64,000 nucleotides of DNA. Source: a virus. The notes under the pieces are model-generated. The model did no database searches, was not told where the DNA came from, and saw nothing but the letters and a program-made list of their open reading frames with translations. The DNA lies in IMG/VR virus record IMGVR_UViG_3300019760_000006, positions 1 to 64,000 of that record; one strand, 5' to 3'. Both the position numbers and the translations under genes were made by a program. Within the stretch, counting starts at the first letter, position 1, and the number at the start of each line of letters is the position of its first letter. This document shows, in pieces, positions 40,108 to 48,169 of the stretch.

Positions 40108-40162
40108 TTGCCTGTAATCAAGAATAATAGGACTTGACAGGCAATAAATTTCAAGGTATAAT
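40108..40162 (+). promoter_or_regulatory. late-operon promoter, perfect consensus, with a dyad over the -35 box
   Basis: TTGACA (40134-40139), exactly 17 bases, TATAAT (40157-40162). TTGCCTG (40108-40114) and CAGGCAA (40138-40144) form an inverted repeat, extended by CAAG/CTTG inside it, whose right arm covers the -35 box. It looks like an operator for repression until late infection. Confidence 0.75.
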
Positions 40163-40217
40163 ACTACCTATTAAACAAACAAATTATGAAACTATAAATA
40201 TATTAGCTATAAATTAT

Positions 40218-40486
40218 ATGCCTTTGGCATTAAGTTTATCTTATAAATTTTATTCTTTTAATTGTTATTATTAATAAAAAACAAAAGAATAAATTATATA
40301 TAAATAATTTTATCTCTTTATTTTCTTTTATTAATAAAAACTTAAAGAGATAAATAATGTTACTTATATATTATATGTCCGTAGGACATAAATATTGTGT
40401 TAAAGATTTTATTCCTTTGTTATTTATTATTAATATTAAATAAAGGAATAAATATATAAGTAACAAATTATATGTACGTAGTACAT
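40218..40486 (+). other. leader of alternating short and long hairpins before the late operon
   Basis: Short hairpins: ATGCC-TTT-GGCAT (40218), ATGTCC-GTA-GGACAT (40375), ATGTAC-GTA-GTACAT (40472). Long stems: TTTATTCTTTT/AAAAGAATAAA (40249, 40283), TTTATCTCTTTA/TAAAGAGATAAA (40309, 40343), TTTATTCCTTT/AAAGGAATAAA (40408, 40442). GTTACTTATATAT (40359) pairs with ATATATAAGTAAC (40452), enclosing one short and one long hairpin. No ORF. Confidence 0.65.
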
Positions 40487-40530
40487 AAATTATATGTTAT
40501 GATTTTATAATAAATAAAAGGAGAATAAAA

Positions 40531-40866
40531 ATGTTTAATAAGATAAAAATAATCTATAATACATTGTTGTTTATTTCAAGGTATGTTGAAGATTACAACC
40601 AATCTAAAGAACATATAAAAAGAGTTGAAAGAGATTTGTATATCGTAAGAGAAGAATATAGGAGATTGTATTTAGAACACACAAAGATTAAGAAAGAAAT
40701 AAAAGCAATACAAAAGGATTTAAAACCACCTTATGATGGTGATGTTAGAGTTGTTGATGTGTTTTGTTCTGTTTGTGGTAACTACATCAGGTCTGTTGAG
40801 AGTTTAGATGAGGGTGATATTTACTTTTGTTCTAAATGCCAGAATAATATGTGCAATTATAAATAA
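40531..40866 (+). CDS. coiled-coil protein with C-terminal zinc ribbon (111 aa)
   Basis: Long heptad-like helix (about 20-70), then C-S-V-C-G (about 83-87) and C-S-K-C (about 101-104), a zinc ribbon. AAAAGGAG gives a strong start. First gene of the late transcript; it could regulate late expression, but this is a guess. Confidence 0.6.
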   Translation: MFNKIKIIYNTLLFISRYVEDYNQSKEHIKRVERDLYIVREEYRRLYLEHTKIKKEIKAIQKDLKPPYDGDVRVVDVFCSVCGNYIRSVESLDEGDIYFCSKCQNNMCNYK

Positions 40867-40909
40867 TAAAAGGAGATATGTTTTTGTAATACAAAAATAA
40901 AACAAGTAT

Positions 40910-41149
40910 ATGAAAAACAATAGAAGTGAAGAGAAGATGACTATGAGAGATTACGATAGGAGATTAAATGATAGATGTGTGTGTTGTAATGAGTTTTTAA
41001 ATGAGGGGGGTAGGGATGTTATGTGTGACAAATGTAGAAGAGCTTGCTATGAATCAGACAATAATTATAATGATTGGTGTGTTGATAGTGTGTTGGGTTG
41101 GAATGAAGATATCAGCTTATCTGATCTGAAAATTGATACATGCTATTAA
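40910..41149 (+). CDS. small zinc-binding protein (79 aa)
   Basis: C-V-C-C (about 23-26), C-D-K-C (about 39-42) and further Cys suggest a zinc site. The ATG at 40910 lies 35 bases from the AAAGGAG at 40870, which instead serves a three-codon ORF at 40878. ATGs at 40937 or 40943 are alternatives. Confidence 0.5.
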   Translation: MKNNRSEEKMTMRDYDRRLNDRCVCCNEFLNEGGRDVMCDKCRRACYESDNNYNDWCVDSVLGWNEDISLSDLKIDTCY

Positions 41150-41349
41150 ACATTGATTTTAGGTTGATAGAGAGGTGTTTGTATTGATTGGTGTAAGTGT
41201 ATACGTTTAGAATAAATATCTTTCTATCAGCTTATTTTATGTGTTAAAATGGAGATTATAAATAGATGATAGATTTAATTCTATTGAAAGATTATATTTG
41301 GTTTGGTGTTTCTTATATTTATATAAAAATGTATAACTATATTCATAAG

Positions 41350-41409
41350 AAATAACATATTTGTAACTATTTATAACAAAAATAACATATTTGTTATTAT
41401 TTATTACAA
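41350..41409. repeat. two 30-base direct repeats
   Basis: AAATAACATATTTGT begins both units (41350 and 41380), and the following 15 bases differ at only a few positions. They lie just upstream of the promoter at 41426 in a 345-base gap without genes, suggesting a regulator binding site. Confidence 0.5.
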
Positions 41410-41425
41410 AAACGTAATAAAATAG

Positions 41426-41454
41426 TTGCAATAAATTAATATTCATGATATAAT
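41426..41454 (+). promoter_or_regulatory. sigma70-type promoter
   Basis: TTGCAA, 17-base spacer, TATAAT, directly after the 30-base repeats and 42 bases before the 41496 gene. Confidence 0.6.
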
Positions 41455-41495
41455 TATTGTATTAATTATTTTGATAAATGAAGAAAGGAAGAAAT

Positions 41496-41627
41496 ATGGA
41501 TGATATTGTTTTAGAACTTAAGAAGTTTTATATTTCAGTTATGAATAATGATAAATTAAAGATTGAAGATAGATTGGATGCAGCGGATAAGCTAAGAGAG
41601 TTTCTTAGTGAATATAATGATGATTAA
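41496..41627 (+). CDS. small helical acidic protein (43 aa)
   Basis: GAAAGGAAGAAAT gives a good ATG. MDDIVLELKKFYISVMNND... is predicted helical. It overlaps the next gene by eight bases. Confidence 0.55.
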   Translation: MDDIVLELKKFYISVMNNDKLKIEDRLDAADKLREFLSEYNDD

Positions 41628-41784
41628 TGATAAAATAACTAAACATCGTAAAAATAAGTCTATAGAAGAACTTAAAAGAAAAGCTGACAAAGCAAGACGA
41701 AAAGGTTGGTTCACAGTAGAGGAAATTGATTATGCTGAAGTAGAGGCAGAATATTTAGTTAAATTGTTTGGTTATAATAAATAA
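41620..41784 (+). CDS. small basic protein (54 aa)
   Basis: MINDKITKHRKNKSIEELKR..., a basic, helical peptide starting inside the previous gene. No family recognised. Confidence 0.5.
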   Translation: MINDKITKHRKNKSIEELKRKADKARRKGWFTVEEIDYAEVEAEYLVKLFGYNK

Positions 41785-41821
41785 TAATTGTTTGTAGATG
41801 ATTAATAATATTTAGTAGGAG

Positions 41822-42166
41822 GTGACGAATATAGATATATTTATGAATTACACTCTTCCAGATCCTCCAAAAAAGAATAATCCTGAAGAATTTGCTAAAA
41901 GAGTTGATGTTTTTATAAATTTTTGGGATTCTCCTAAATTTCCAGGAGAAGATTCAATGTTTTCAAAAAGTAATCAGATTAAATCTGAGTTTAAAGCTAA
42001 GGTTTTAGCTAACACTGAGTTTAAAGAATCAAATGAAAGTATTTATAATAGGAAAACTGATTATTCAGATAACTCTTCTTTATCAACTATAAAAGATAAC
42101 AGTAGTCCAATGGATCATATAATATCTTCTGGTTTTTCCATGGCAGCTATGGGTGGAATATTTTAA
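41822..42166 (+). CDS. hypothetical protein, probable AUA start at 41831
   Basis: The listed GTG at 41822 is part of the AGGAGGTG ribosome site, so it cannot be used normally. The in-frame ATA at 41831 has ideal spacing (8 bases). The next ATG is at 41843, about 20 bases away. The protein is about 111 residues, with a Pro/Asn-rich start and a glycine-rich end. Function unknown. Confidence 0.5.
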   Translation: MTNIDIFMNYTLPDPPKKNNPEEFAKRVDVFINFWDSPKFPGEDSMFSKSNQIKSEFKAKVLANTEFKESNESIYNRKTDYSDNSSLSTIKDNSSPMDHIISSGFSMAAMGGIF

Positions 42167-42235
42167 TAATAGTTGATTAAGTACTTGCTCTGTTACTAAT
42201 AAGTAACATCAAATTTGAATCTATAATTTTATAGT

Positions 42236-42263
42236 CACCTTATACTATTTAATAGATAAGGTG
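42236..42263 (+). terminator. perfect long hairpin
   Basis: CACCTTATACTATT and AATAGATAAGGTG arms pair almost completely, followed by TTGT. It may be a weak terminator or a stabilising stem between late genes. Confidence 0.45.
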
Positions 42264-42283
42264 TTGTAAAATGGAGATATATT

Positions 42284-42508
42284 ATGCTTCCATATGGAAT
42301 TCCAAGACTCCCTCAAACTGATTGCCCTGATTGTATTGATTTACATTATTTTGGTTTTAAATCAAGAAAAGGTAGATTAGACGGTAAGAGTAATATCAGA
42401 AATGTTAGAAATAAGAAAGCTACAAGAAGATATTGGAAACGTAAGGAGAGGAGGAGAGCTATTAAAGAGATTAACGATGAAATCTATGAAGAAACATCTA
42501 TTGAGTAG
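42284..42508 (+). CDS. basic protein (74 aa)
   Basis: C-P-D-C near residues 14-17, then a very basic helix (RRYWKRKERRR, about 48-58). TGGAGATATT upstream. Possibly nucleic-acid binding; directly precedes the terminase genes. Confidence 0.55.
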   Translation: MLPYGIPRLPQTDCPDCIDLHYFGFKSRKGRLDGKSNIRNVRNKKATRRYWKRKERRRAIKEINDEIYEETSIE

Positions 42509-42511
42509 GAG

Positions 42512-42892
42512 GTGATTGACATCAGTAGACCTGTAGGTAGTAACAAAGAATGGCAACAGAATAAAAAGATTCTAAAAGCTAAAGCTGATACAGATAAATG
42601 GGCTTCTGATTTAGCACCAGAAGCAAGAAAGATAATTAAAGAGCTAATGTTTAGTACAAAATCATCACCCGTGGTTAGGAAGGGGTGTGCTGAAATTGTT
42701 CTTAAAAGAGTTGATGATAGATTTAAAGAACTTGGTGGTAAGGCTGAATATCTAACTGATGAAGAGGTTGAGAAGAAACAACAGCAAGAGCAGTCAGAAA
42801 AGGCAAAAAAGAAAACTGAGGAGAATGGTGGAACTCCATTTTTAAGACTTACCTGTGAAACACCTGATGAGAAGACAGGGACAAATGATTAA
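42512..42892 (+). CDS. probable terminase small subunit, probable AUC start at 42521
   Basis: Position immediately before the large terminase (separated by an HNH gene), length of about 123 residues and a helical, charged make-up fit a small terminase, which recognises phage DNA for packaging. No direct motif supports this. The GTG at 42512 lies inside AGGAGGTG; the in-frame ATC at 42521 is 8 bases from the site and has no standard competitor. Confidence 0.5.
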   Translation: MIDISRPVGSNKEWQQNKKILKAKADTDKWASDLAPEARKIIKELMFSTKSSPVVRKGCAEIVLKRVDDRFKELGGKAEYLTDEEVEKKQQQEQSEKAKKKTEENGGTPFLRLTCETPDEKTGTND

Positions 42893-42895
42893 TTG

Positions 42896-42924
42896 TTGAC
42901 ATTAAGTTTATGAAATGATATTCT
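42896..42924 (+). promoter_or_regulatory. sigma70-type promoter before the HNH gene
   Basis: TTGACA (42896-42901), 17 bases, TATTCT. It gives the inserted endonuclease gene its own start and overlaps the end of the previous gene's gap. Confidence 0.6.
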
Positions 42925-42965
42925 CTAATATCTTAAAATATTAAATAAAAGGAGAATGTTGTTTT

Positions 42966-43673
42966 ATGAGTGAAGATGAAAAAGAGTTTAGGGTTATTAA
43001 AGAGTTTCCTGATTATGAGATTAACAAAGAAGGTATTGTAAGAAGGGCGAGTGATAAATTTAAACCTAATATTAGAAGGAATGGTAGGGGGTTTAAGTCA
43101 GTATCTCTAAAAGGTTCTAATGGGTTTAGATCTGTATATATAAAAAGACTCTTAGATTCTACGTTTAACAAACCAGAAGAAGATGATATTGTATCTTTAG
43201 ATGTAATAGGTTATCCAGAATATTCAGTAACATATGAAGGAAGAGTATGGAGTTACAGATCTAATAAGTTTATGGCACCGAGAAAAATAGGAAGAGGATA
43301 CTATGGTGTAAGTCTTGTAAATGAATTTGGTGATAAACATTTCTTAATTCATAGATTAATGGCTTTAACTTTCATACCTAATCCAGAAGACAAACCAACA
43401 GTTAATCATATAGATGGTGACAAAACAAATAACTGTATTGTAAATTTAGAGTGGGCAACATATGAAGAAAATAATAAACACGCTATATATAATAATTTAA
43501 GAGATAAAATTTTGGACACAGATAAAGTTCATGAGATATGTAAATATCTACAAGACAATGTAGGTTGTTTTGTAAAAGATGTTTGTAAAAAATTTGACGC
43601 TTCTTGGGATCAGGTTGGTGATATAAGAAAAAGAGTGACTTGGACTGAGATATCTAAAAATTATATATGGTAA
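42966..43673 (+). CDS. HNH homing endonuclease with NUMOD4-like repeats (235 aa)
   Basis: FPDYEINKEGIVRR (about 12-25) and YPEYSVTYEGRVWS (about 82-95) are two NUMOD4-type DNA-binding repeats. The HNH centre follows: FLIHRLMALTFIPNP, then VNHIDGDKTNNCIVNLEW (about 144-161). A C-terminal HTH-like segment closes the protein. It is a free-standing selfish nuclease inserted between the terminase genes, with its own promoter and ribosome site. Confidence 0.85.
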   Translation: MSEDEKEFRVIKEFPDYEINKEGIVRRASDKFKPNIRRNGRGFKSVSLKGSNGFRSVYIKRLLDSTFNKPEEDDIVSLDVIGYPEYSVTYEGRVWSYRSNKFMAPRKIGRGYYGVSLVNEFGDKHFLIHRLMALTFIPNPEDKPTVNHIDGDKTNNCIVNLEWATYEENNKHAIYNNLRDKILDTDKVHEICKYLQDNVGCFVKDVCKKFDASWDQVGDIRKRVTWTEISKNYIW

Positions 43674-43689
43674 TAGGAGGTGATCTAAA

Positions 43690-45189
43690 ATAAGTAATGA
43701 AGAAACTCATCAGCTTGGGCCTTGTAGTAAAAAGCAAGAGATGATTTTAAACAATGATTCTACCCTTCTAATATGCGGAGGTGCGGCGGGATCGGGTAAA
43801 AGTTATCTCTTGCTACTGATGATTTTGAAGTACGTTGATTGTCCAAATTGGCGTGGTGTCATTTTCAGGAGATCGTATACAGAAATTGAATCTGGTGGAG
43901 GCTTGCTTGATGAGGCATCTGCAATGTATTTTGGCCTCCCCAAAAAATATAGGCCGACACTAAATAGATCAAGGGTTTGTTTTACATTCCCCTCTGGAGC
44001 GCAACTCCAGCTTGCGTCGATGCAGCATCACCCTAAAGATACTCTTAAGCAATCTGGTTCGCAATTTAGTTTTATCGGGTTCGACGAACTTTTTACGTTC
44101 GAAGAACAGCAATTCGTTTTTCTCTTTTCCCGCCTTAGATCAAGATCAAAATATCCAGGGAGGGTAGTTTGCACTACAAACCCTTATGGTGATACATTTA
44201 TCCTGAAATACGTCATAGATAATCTTGATGAGGGCGGTTTCCCTATTAAATCGCTTGATGGTAAGAAAAGATATTTTATTCGTAGAGGTGAGGATGTAAC
44301 ATTTGCCGATACTGAAGAAGAACTTAAAGAAAAGTTTGGTGATAAAGTAATGCCAATATCTTTTTCTTTTATATCGGCTAATTGTTATGATAACACTTAC
44401 CTAATGGAAAATCAACCTGAGTATGTGGCCCACCTGGAGTCACTAAAAGATGTAGATAGGGATAGACTTTTACACGGTTGTTGGTTTGCGAAAGAGAAAG
44501 CCGCTAAATATTTTGATAGAGACTGGCTCAATAAATTAGATGAAGTCCCAAGAGGTAGTACTTGTTGTAGAGGTTGGGACCGTGCATCCTCGCCGCCTTC
44601 GGAAAAAGAATTACATCCAGATTTTACAGCCTGTTGTAAGGTTTGGAGGACTCGTAATGGTGATTTTATAATCACAGGCCAGCATAGTAAAAACAATTAT
44701 GATGATGTAACTAATACTTACGGTAGGTTTAGAAAGACTCCTGGTGAAAGAGAGAATATAATTCTTGAACAAGCTATAAGTGATGGAGAATCTTGCACTA
44801 TAGTTTTGAGTGAAGATCCTGGTAGCGCAGGAAAATTTGAGTATAAGGAAAGTGCAAAGGTATTAATGTCTGAGGGTTTTCTTGTTAAAAGAGACCCTGC
44901 TTGTCCTACAGCAAGTAAACTAAAGAGGTTTGAACCGTTTTCTATTGCTTGTCAGAATGGTTTAGTAAGCATAGTTGAGAGTACATTTGACAGAAAAACT
45001 CTTGATGCCTACTATAAGGAGCTTGAAGATTTTGATGGTGAGCGTTCTTCAAGAACACGTAAAGATGATCAAGCCGATGCTACAGCTACAGCCTTTAACT
45101 ACATTTCCCAAAAGAAAAACATCCCGATAGTTTGTAGAAATCAACAAAATTTAAAGACAATGTCTAATAGTCTTCTAAATACTCTTTAA
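43690..45189 (+). CDS. terL: terminase large subunit, probable AUA start
   Basis: Walker A GGAAGSGKS lies at residues 30-38 if counted from the ATA at 43690 (13-21 from the ATG at 43741). IGFDELF about 94 residues later is Walker B plus catalytic Glu. RGWDRASS, SEDPGSAGKFEYKES and RKDDQADATA give the nuclease acidic residues. It is the packaging motor and cuts concatemers. AGGAGG sits nine bases before the ATA. The 17 codons before the ATG encode a typical terminase start (P-x-S-K-K-Q-E), and no ATG, GTG or TTG exists between the in-frame TGA and 43741. Confidence 0.9.
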   Translation: MSNEETHQLGPCSKKQEMILNNDSTLLICGGAAGSGKSYLLLLMILKYVDCPNWRGVIFRRSYTEIESGGGLLDEASAMYFGLPKKYRPTLNRSRVCFTFPSGAQLQLASMQHHPKDTLKQSGSQFSFIGFDELFTFEEQQFVFLFSRLRSRSKYPGRVVCTTNPYGDTFILKYVIDNLDEGGFPIKSLDGKKRYFIRRGEDVTFADTEEELKEKFGDKVMPISFSFISANCYDNTYLMENQPEYVAHLESLKDVDRDRLLHGCWFAKEKAAKYFDRDWLNKLDEVPRGSTCCRGWDRASSPPSEKELHPDFTACCKVWRTRNGDFIITGQHSKNNYDDVTNTYGRFRKTPGERENIILEQAISDGESCTIVLSEDPGSAGKFEYKESAKVLMSEGFLVKRDPACPTASKLKRFEPFSIACQNGLVSIVESTFDRKTLDAYYKELEDFDGERSSRTRKDDQADATATAFNYISQKKNIPIVCRNQQNLKTMSNSLLNTL

Positions 45190-45312
45190 ATATTTTGTTT
45201 ATAAACAAAGTTTTATCTTACAAAGATAAACCTCGACATAAACACATATTACAAAATAAAGCAATTAATGTCAATAAGATTTTTTAAAGTTTGAAGATCA
45301 ACACATAAATTT

Positions 45313-45534
45313 ATGAAAATTTCAAAGTATTTAAACAGTAGTGAATCTGCTCAGATAACAAATGATGGAATTCTATTTCCTTCAATAATTGATTTAAAAT
45401 ATTTTGTAGAGGATATTATATTTGATTTAATAAATAAACACACAATATCCTCTTTAGGTGGAAAATACATATTGAATAAGGCAGCAGGAGAAGAAGAGAA
45501 AAAAAGAAATGAATACATAACAGGAGATAATTAA
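45313..45534 (+). CDS. hypothetical protein (73 aa)
   Basis: Starts MKISKYLNSSESAQ; acidic/helical end. The 120-base gap before it holds a small TTTATCTT-ACA-AAGATAAA hairpin (about 45212). No clear ribosome site. Function unknown. Confidence 0.5.
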   Translation: MKISKYLNSSESAQITNDGILFPSIIDLKYFVEDIIFDLINKHTISSLGGKYILNKAAGEEEKKRNEYITGDN

Positions 45535-45540
45535 TTACCA

Positions 45541-45855
45541 ATGATAGATTGTAATAATAAGAATTTCATAAGAAAACCATTAGATTATATACATAATCAA
45601 CAATTAACAAGTTCATTTGAACCTGTAACAATACCAGAAGATTTAGATTTTGACACTTATTTAGCTAAGACAGTGAATGGCGGTGATTTAGAAGTAAAGT
45701 GGAGTAATACAAGTTCTGAATCTTTCACATTTTCATTAGAAGATGGAACTCTTCCATTAAACACTGGTTTTGAGAAGAGAAGTTATGATAAGAATGATGT
45801 ACTGTTTTATGCTAAAGGTAATGATATGTTACAGATTATGTTTGTTAAGGAATAA
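45541..45855 (+). CDS. hypothetical protein, possible virion protein (104 aa)
   Basis: Beta-rich, soluble. GGAGATAATTAATTACC upstream. It overlaps the next tiny ORF (TAATG). Its location between terminase and portal would fit a minor structural or moron gene. Confidence 0.5.
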   Translation: MIDCNNKNFIRKPLDYIHNQQLTSSFEPVTIPEDLDFDTYLAKTVNGGDLEVKWSNTSSESFTFSLEDGTLPLNTGFEKRSYDKNDVLFYAKGNDMLQIMFVKE

Positions 45856-45926
45856 TGAGGAAATCAATAATGAAAAGCAATTTTATGTGGGATAAAGTTT
45901 CGTTTGAGGGGGTGGTGAATGCGTGA
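45855..45926 (+). CDS. tiny peptide linking two genes (23 aa)
   Basis: MRKSIMKSNFMWDKVSFEGV... starts on the previous stop (TAATG) and ends TGA just inside the next gene. Its last codons supply the GAGGGGGTGG ribosome site. It is probably a coupling ORF or remnant. Confidence 0.4.
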   Translation: MRKSIMKSNFMWDKVSFEGVVNA

Positions 45927-47556
45927 GATTTTCGTTGACTACGAATATGGAGACGATCTGAATCCAGGGACGTTCGCCGCGCCGTATAAACACGACCGGG
46001 GCATGTCCGGATGGTATGGTGGTGGAGTGGCTTACAATCCTGGTGACATCATCCGTTTTAAACGAGGTGTTGTGTGGCCGAAAGCCACAGGCACCAGTTT
46101 TGAAGGGACTTCAAGCGACCCAATAACATATACCGATTACGGTGACGCTGAAGAGCCCGCGACGCTTCAGCCTTCGGACTATTTGACCGGATGGTCCTTA
46201 CATGCAGCCGGTATTTATGTTGCTGATCTCGCTTCTCTTGTTGCGTCTTTTATCGTTCTTGACAATGAGATTCCTCTACCTTCAGTTTCTTCGATTGCTG
46301 AAATTACCGAAAATTCCTTCTTCTACGATTCCGGCGCTCAAAAACTATACGTAGGGGTTGACGGTGATATCGCAGACCACACTATCTCTGCACCTCACAC
46401 CGTGCATTGTTTCGCCGTGTCAAAAGCGTACATCCATGTTTACGGCCTGCGTGTAAGGCACGGATACGACACTCAAACGGGTGGTATAAAATTGTATGCC
46501 GGGGTGACTGAGAAAGTCGGATGTATCGTTGAAGAGTGTGAATCCGTGGCGTGTGGTACCGGGATTTATAACTATAATACAGATGCTACCATCAGGAAAA
46601 ATACTGCCCGGAATTGTTGGAATGGGCAGCAATATCCCGCCGGTGCAGGGTTTGGATTAATTACTGGGCGTGGTGGTGTTTTCGCAGACAATATTATTGA
46701 GGGATGCTACACGGGTGTCGGAACAACAACCGGTAATATCGGTGGAATTTTCACGAATAACAAGATTTTGGATTCCATAGTCAACTCCGTGGGGTATCTG
46801 TACGGAACAGCAGCAGGCCCGTGTAAAGTGTTTGGGAATTACATCCGACACAGCCCTGCTGCCGCTGTGGGTCATGGCCTGTGCGCCACAGCTACCGCTG
46901 GAAATTACGTCACTGCTAAAAATAACATCGTTGAGATTCCGACTGGCACTATCAATCATGTAAATATCAATTGCATTTATTTGAGGGATGGTTCGGATTA
47001 TACGGGCATAGATTTCGACAGCAATGATTATTTCGTGGCCGATGGCCTATCTTGTAAGATTGGTAGATTATGGGAGTCCGAAGCCGTTCCGGTTGTTGAT
47101 TACGACACGTTAAATGCTTTTAGAGATGTGACGGGAACAGACGCAAAATCAATTAGCGCTGATCCGCAGCTTGATACAGCTGGCAGACCGGCCACGAATT
47201 CCCCAATCGTAGGAGCCGGTCAGGTAATCCCGGGCATCCACGACCAGTCTACTCCGGCCACGGATATCGACGGCAAGCCCATCCTATTCATACCAAATAT
47301 GGGGCCTTATGATGACCGGGTGTCCAAAACTATCACCGAAGCCAACTATGCGCCCACTGGCTACTCAGTTCGGGCCGGTGCCACGCTAACGCTCAAGGGC
47401 GGCGGTGATGTTGATCTCTCAGGGATTACTGACACCGGGGAAATCATATGTAAGCTGGTAGGGGATATCAATTCGTTCGTACCGAATGGGGATGATACAA
47501 AGCTATCTTCTATGAAAAAAAAGAAAATATATAATTTAAATGAAAGGAGTTTGTAA
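45919..47556 (+). CDS. right-handed beta-helix protein, tailspike/depolymerase-like, acquired (545 aa)
   Basis: The N-terminus (FVDYEYGDDLNPGTFAAPYK) is typical of parallel beta-helix proteins. Residues about 150-350 contain the repeated short strands and Asn/Gly turns (N-x-I-x-x-C/G) of a pectate-lyase-type helix. The C-terminal part has NSPIVGAG and a DIDGKP segment. Carbohydrate binding or cleavage is inferred. By eye the gene is about half G+C, against roughly one third around it. The last 12 or so codons return to AT-rich phage sequence, suggesting a fused insertion. Its location between terminase and portal is unusual for a tailspike. Confidence 0.7.
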   Translation: MREIFVDYEYGDDLNPGTFAAPYKHDRGMSGWYGGGVAYNPGDIIRFKRGVVWPKATGTSFEGTSSDPITYTDYGDAEEPATLQPSDYLTGWSLHAAGIYVADLASLVASFIVLDNEIPLPSVSSIAEITENSFFYDSGAQKLYVGVDGDIADHTISAPHTVHCFAVSKAYIHVYGLRVRHGYDTQTGGIKLYAGVTEKVGCIVEECESVACGTGIYNYNTDATIRKNTARNCWNGQQYPAGAGFGLITGRGGVFADNIIEGCYTGVGTTTGNIGGIFTNNKILDSIVNSVGYLYGTAAGPCKVFGNYIRHSPAAAVGHGLCATATAGNYVTAKNNIVEIPTGTINHVNINCIYLRDGSDYTGIDFDSNDYFVADGLSCKIGRLWESEAVPVVDYDTLNAFRDVTGTDAKSISADPQLDTAGRPATNSPIVGAGQVIPGIHDQSTPATDIDGKPILFIPNMGPYDDRVSKTITEANYAPTGYSVRAGATLTLKGGGDVDLSGITDTGEIICKLVGDINSFVPNGDDTKLSSMKKKKIYNLNERSL

Positions 47557-47582
47557 TCAGAGATTACAACAAATAATAAAAA

Positions 47583-47990
47583 ATGATTAAAGAAAAGAAA
47601 GAATTTATTTATAAACCATTTGGATCTTTTTGGGTGAGTATGTTTTGGAAAGAGGTTAATAAGTGGTTTGAAGATGGTTGGAAAGTTTGTGAGAATACAG
47701 GGAATAAATTGAAAGATGTTCCTATCATCCTCCCTAATATGATTAGGGTTGTTTTTGAACGTGATAGTATTGATCTATCACTTGAACATCTTAAAACACT
47801 TACAAAAGTTGATGAATATAAAGAATTTTGTAAAAAGTGTGATATCGATTATGATAAATCACTTGAAAAAGCACCAATGAAATTTAAGAAGTTTATTCGT
47901 GAGTGGCTTGAAAACTATGAAGATAAAGAGGAAGATGTAAAACTTGATATCTTTCTTAATAAAGATTCTTTTAAACAGGTGAATGATTGA
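47583..47990 (+). CDS. hypothetical protein (135 aa)
   Basis: Lys/Glu-rich helical protein with AAAGGAG some distance upstream (47544), so initiation may be weak or coupled. It overlaps the next gene (ATTGA). No family recognised. Confidence 0.55.
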   Translation: MIKEKKEFIYKPFGSFWVSMFWKEVNKWFEDGWKVCENTGNKLKDVPIILPNMIRVVFERDSIDLSLEHLKTLTKVDEYKEFCKKCDIDYDKSLEKAPMKFKKFIREWLENYEDKEEDVKLDIFLNKDSFKQVND

Positions 47991-48169
47991 AAATTATAAC
48001 AAGAAAAAATAAGATTGAGATTTTGGACAATGATGGTAAAGATTTAACAAAGTCTCTTGAAATAACATCTTTTAAAACAGTTGTGGATGGTACGTCACCT
48101 CATAAAACGAGAGGTGTTATCTATATTGATAACGTAGAACATATCTGTGTTGATGAGGATAATAAATAA
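47987..48169 (+). CDS. hypothetical protein, TTG start (60 aa)
   Basis: TTG at 47987 overlaps the previous TGA, with ACAGGTG six bases before it. Small, beta-rich. It ends on the ATG of the portal gene (TAATG). Confidence 0.5.
   Translation: MKIITRKNKIEILDNDGKDLTKSLEITSFKTVVDGTSPHKTRGVIYIDNVEHICVDEDNK

Noticed and set aside
40218-40486. CRISPR-like array (alternating repeats and spacers)
   Set aside because: The repeated parts are palindromes that vary in sequence, with only three units and unequal spacing, and no cas genes are near. They behave as RNA hairpins, not CRISPR repeats.
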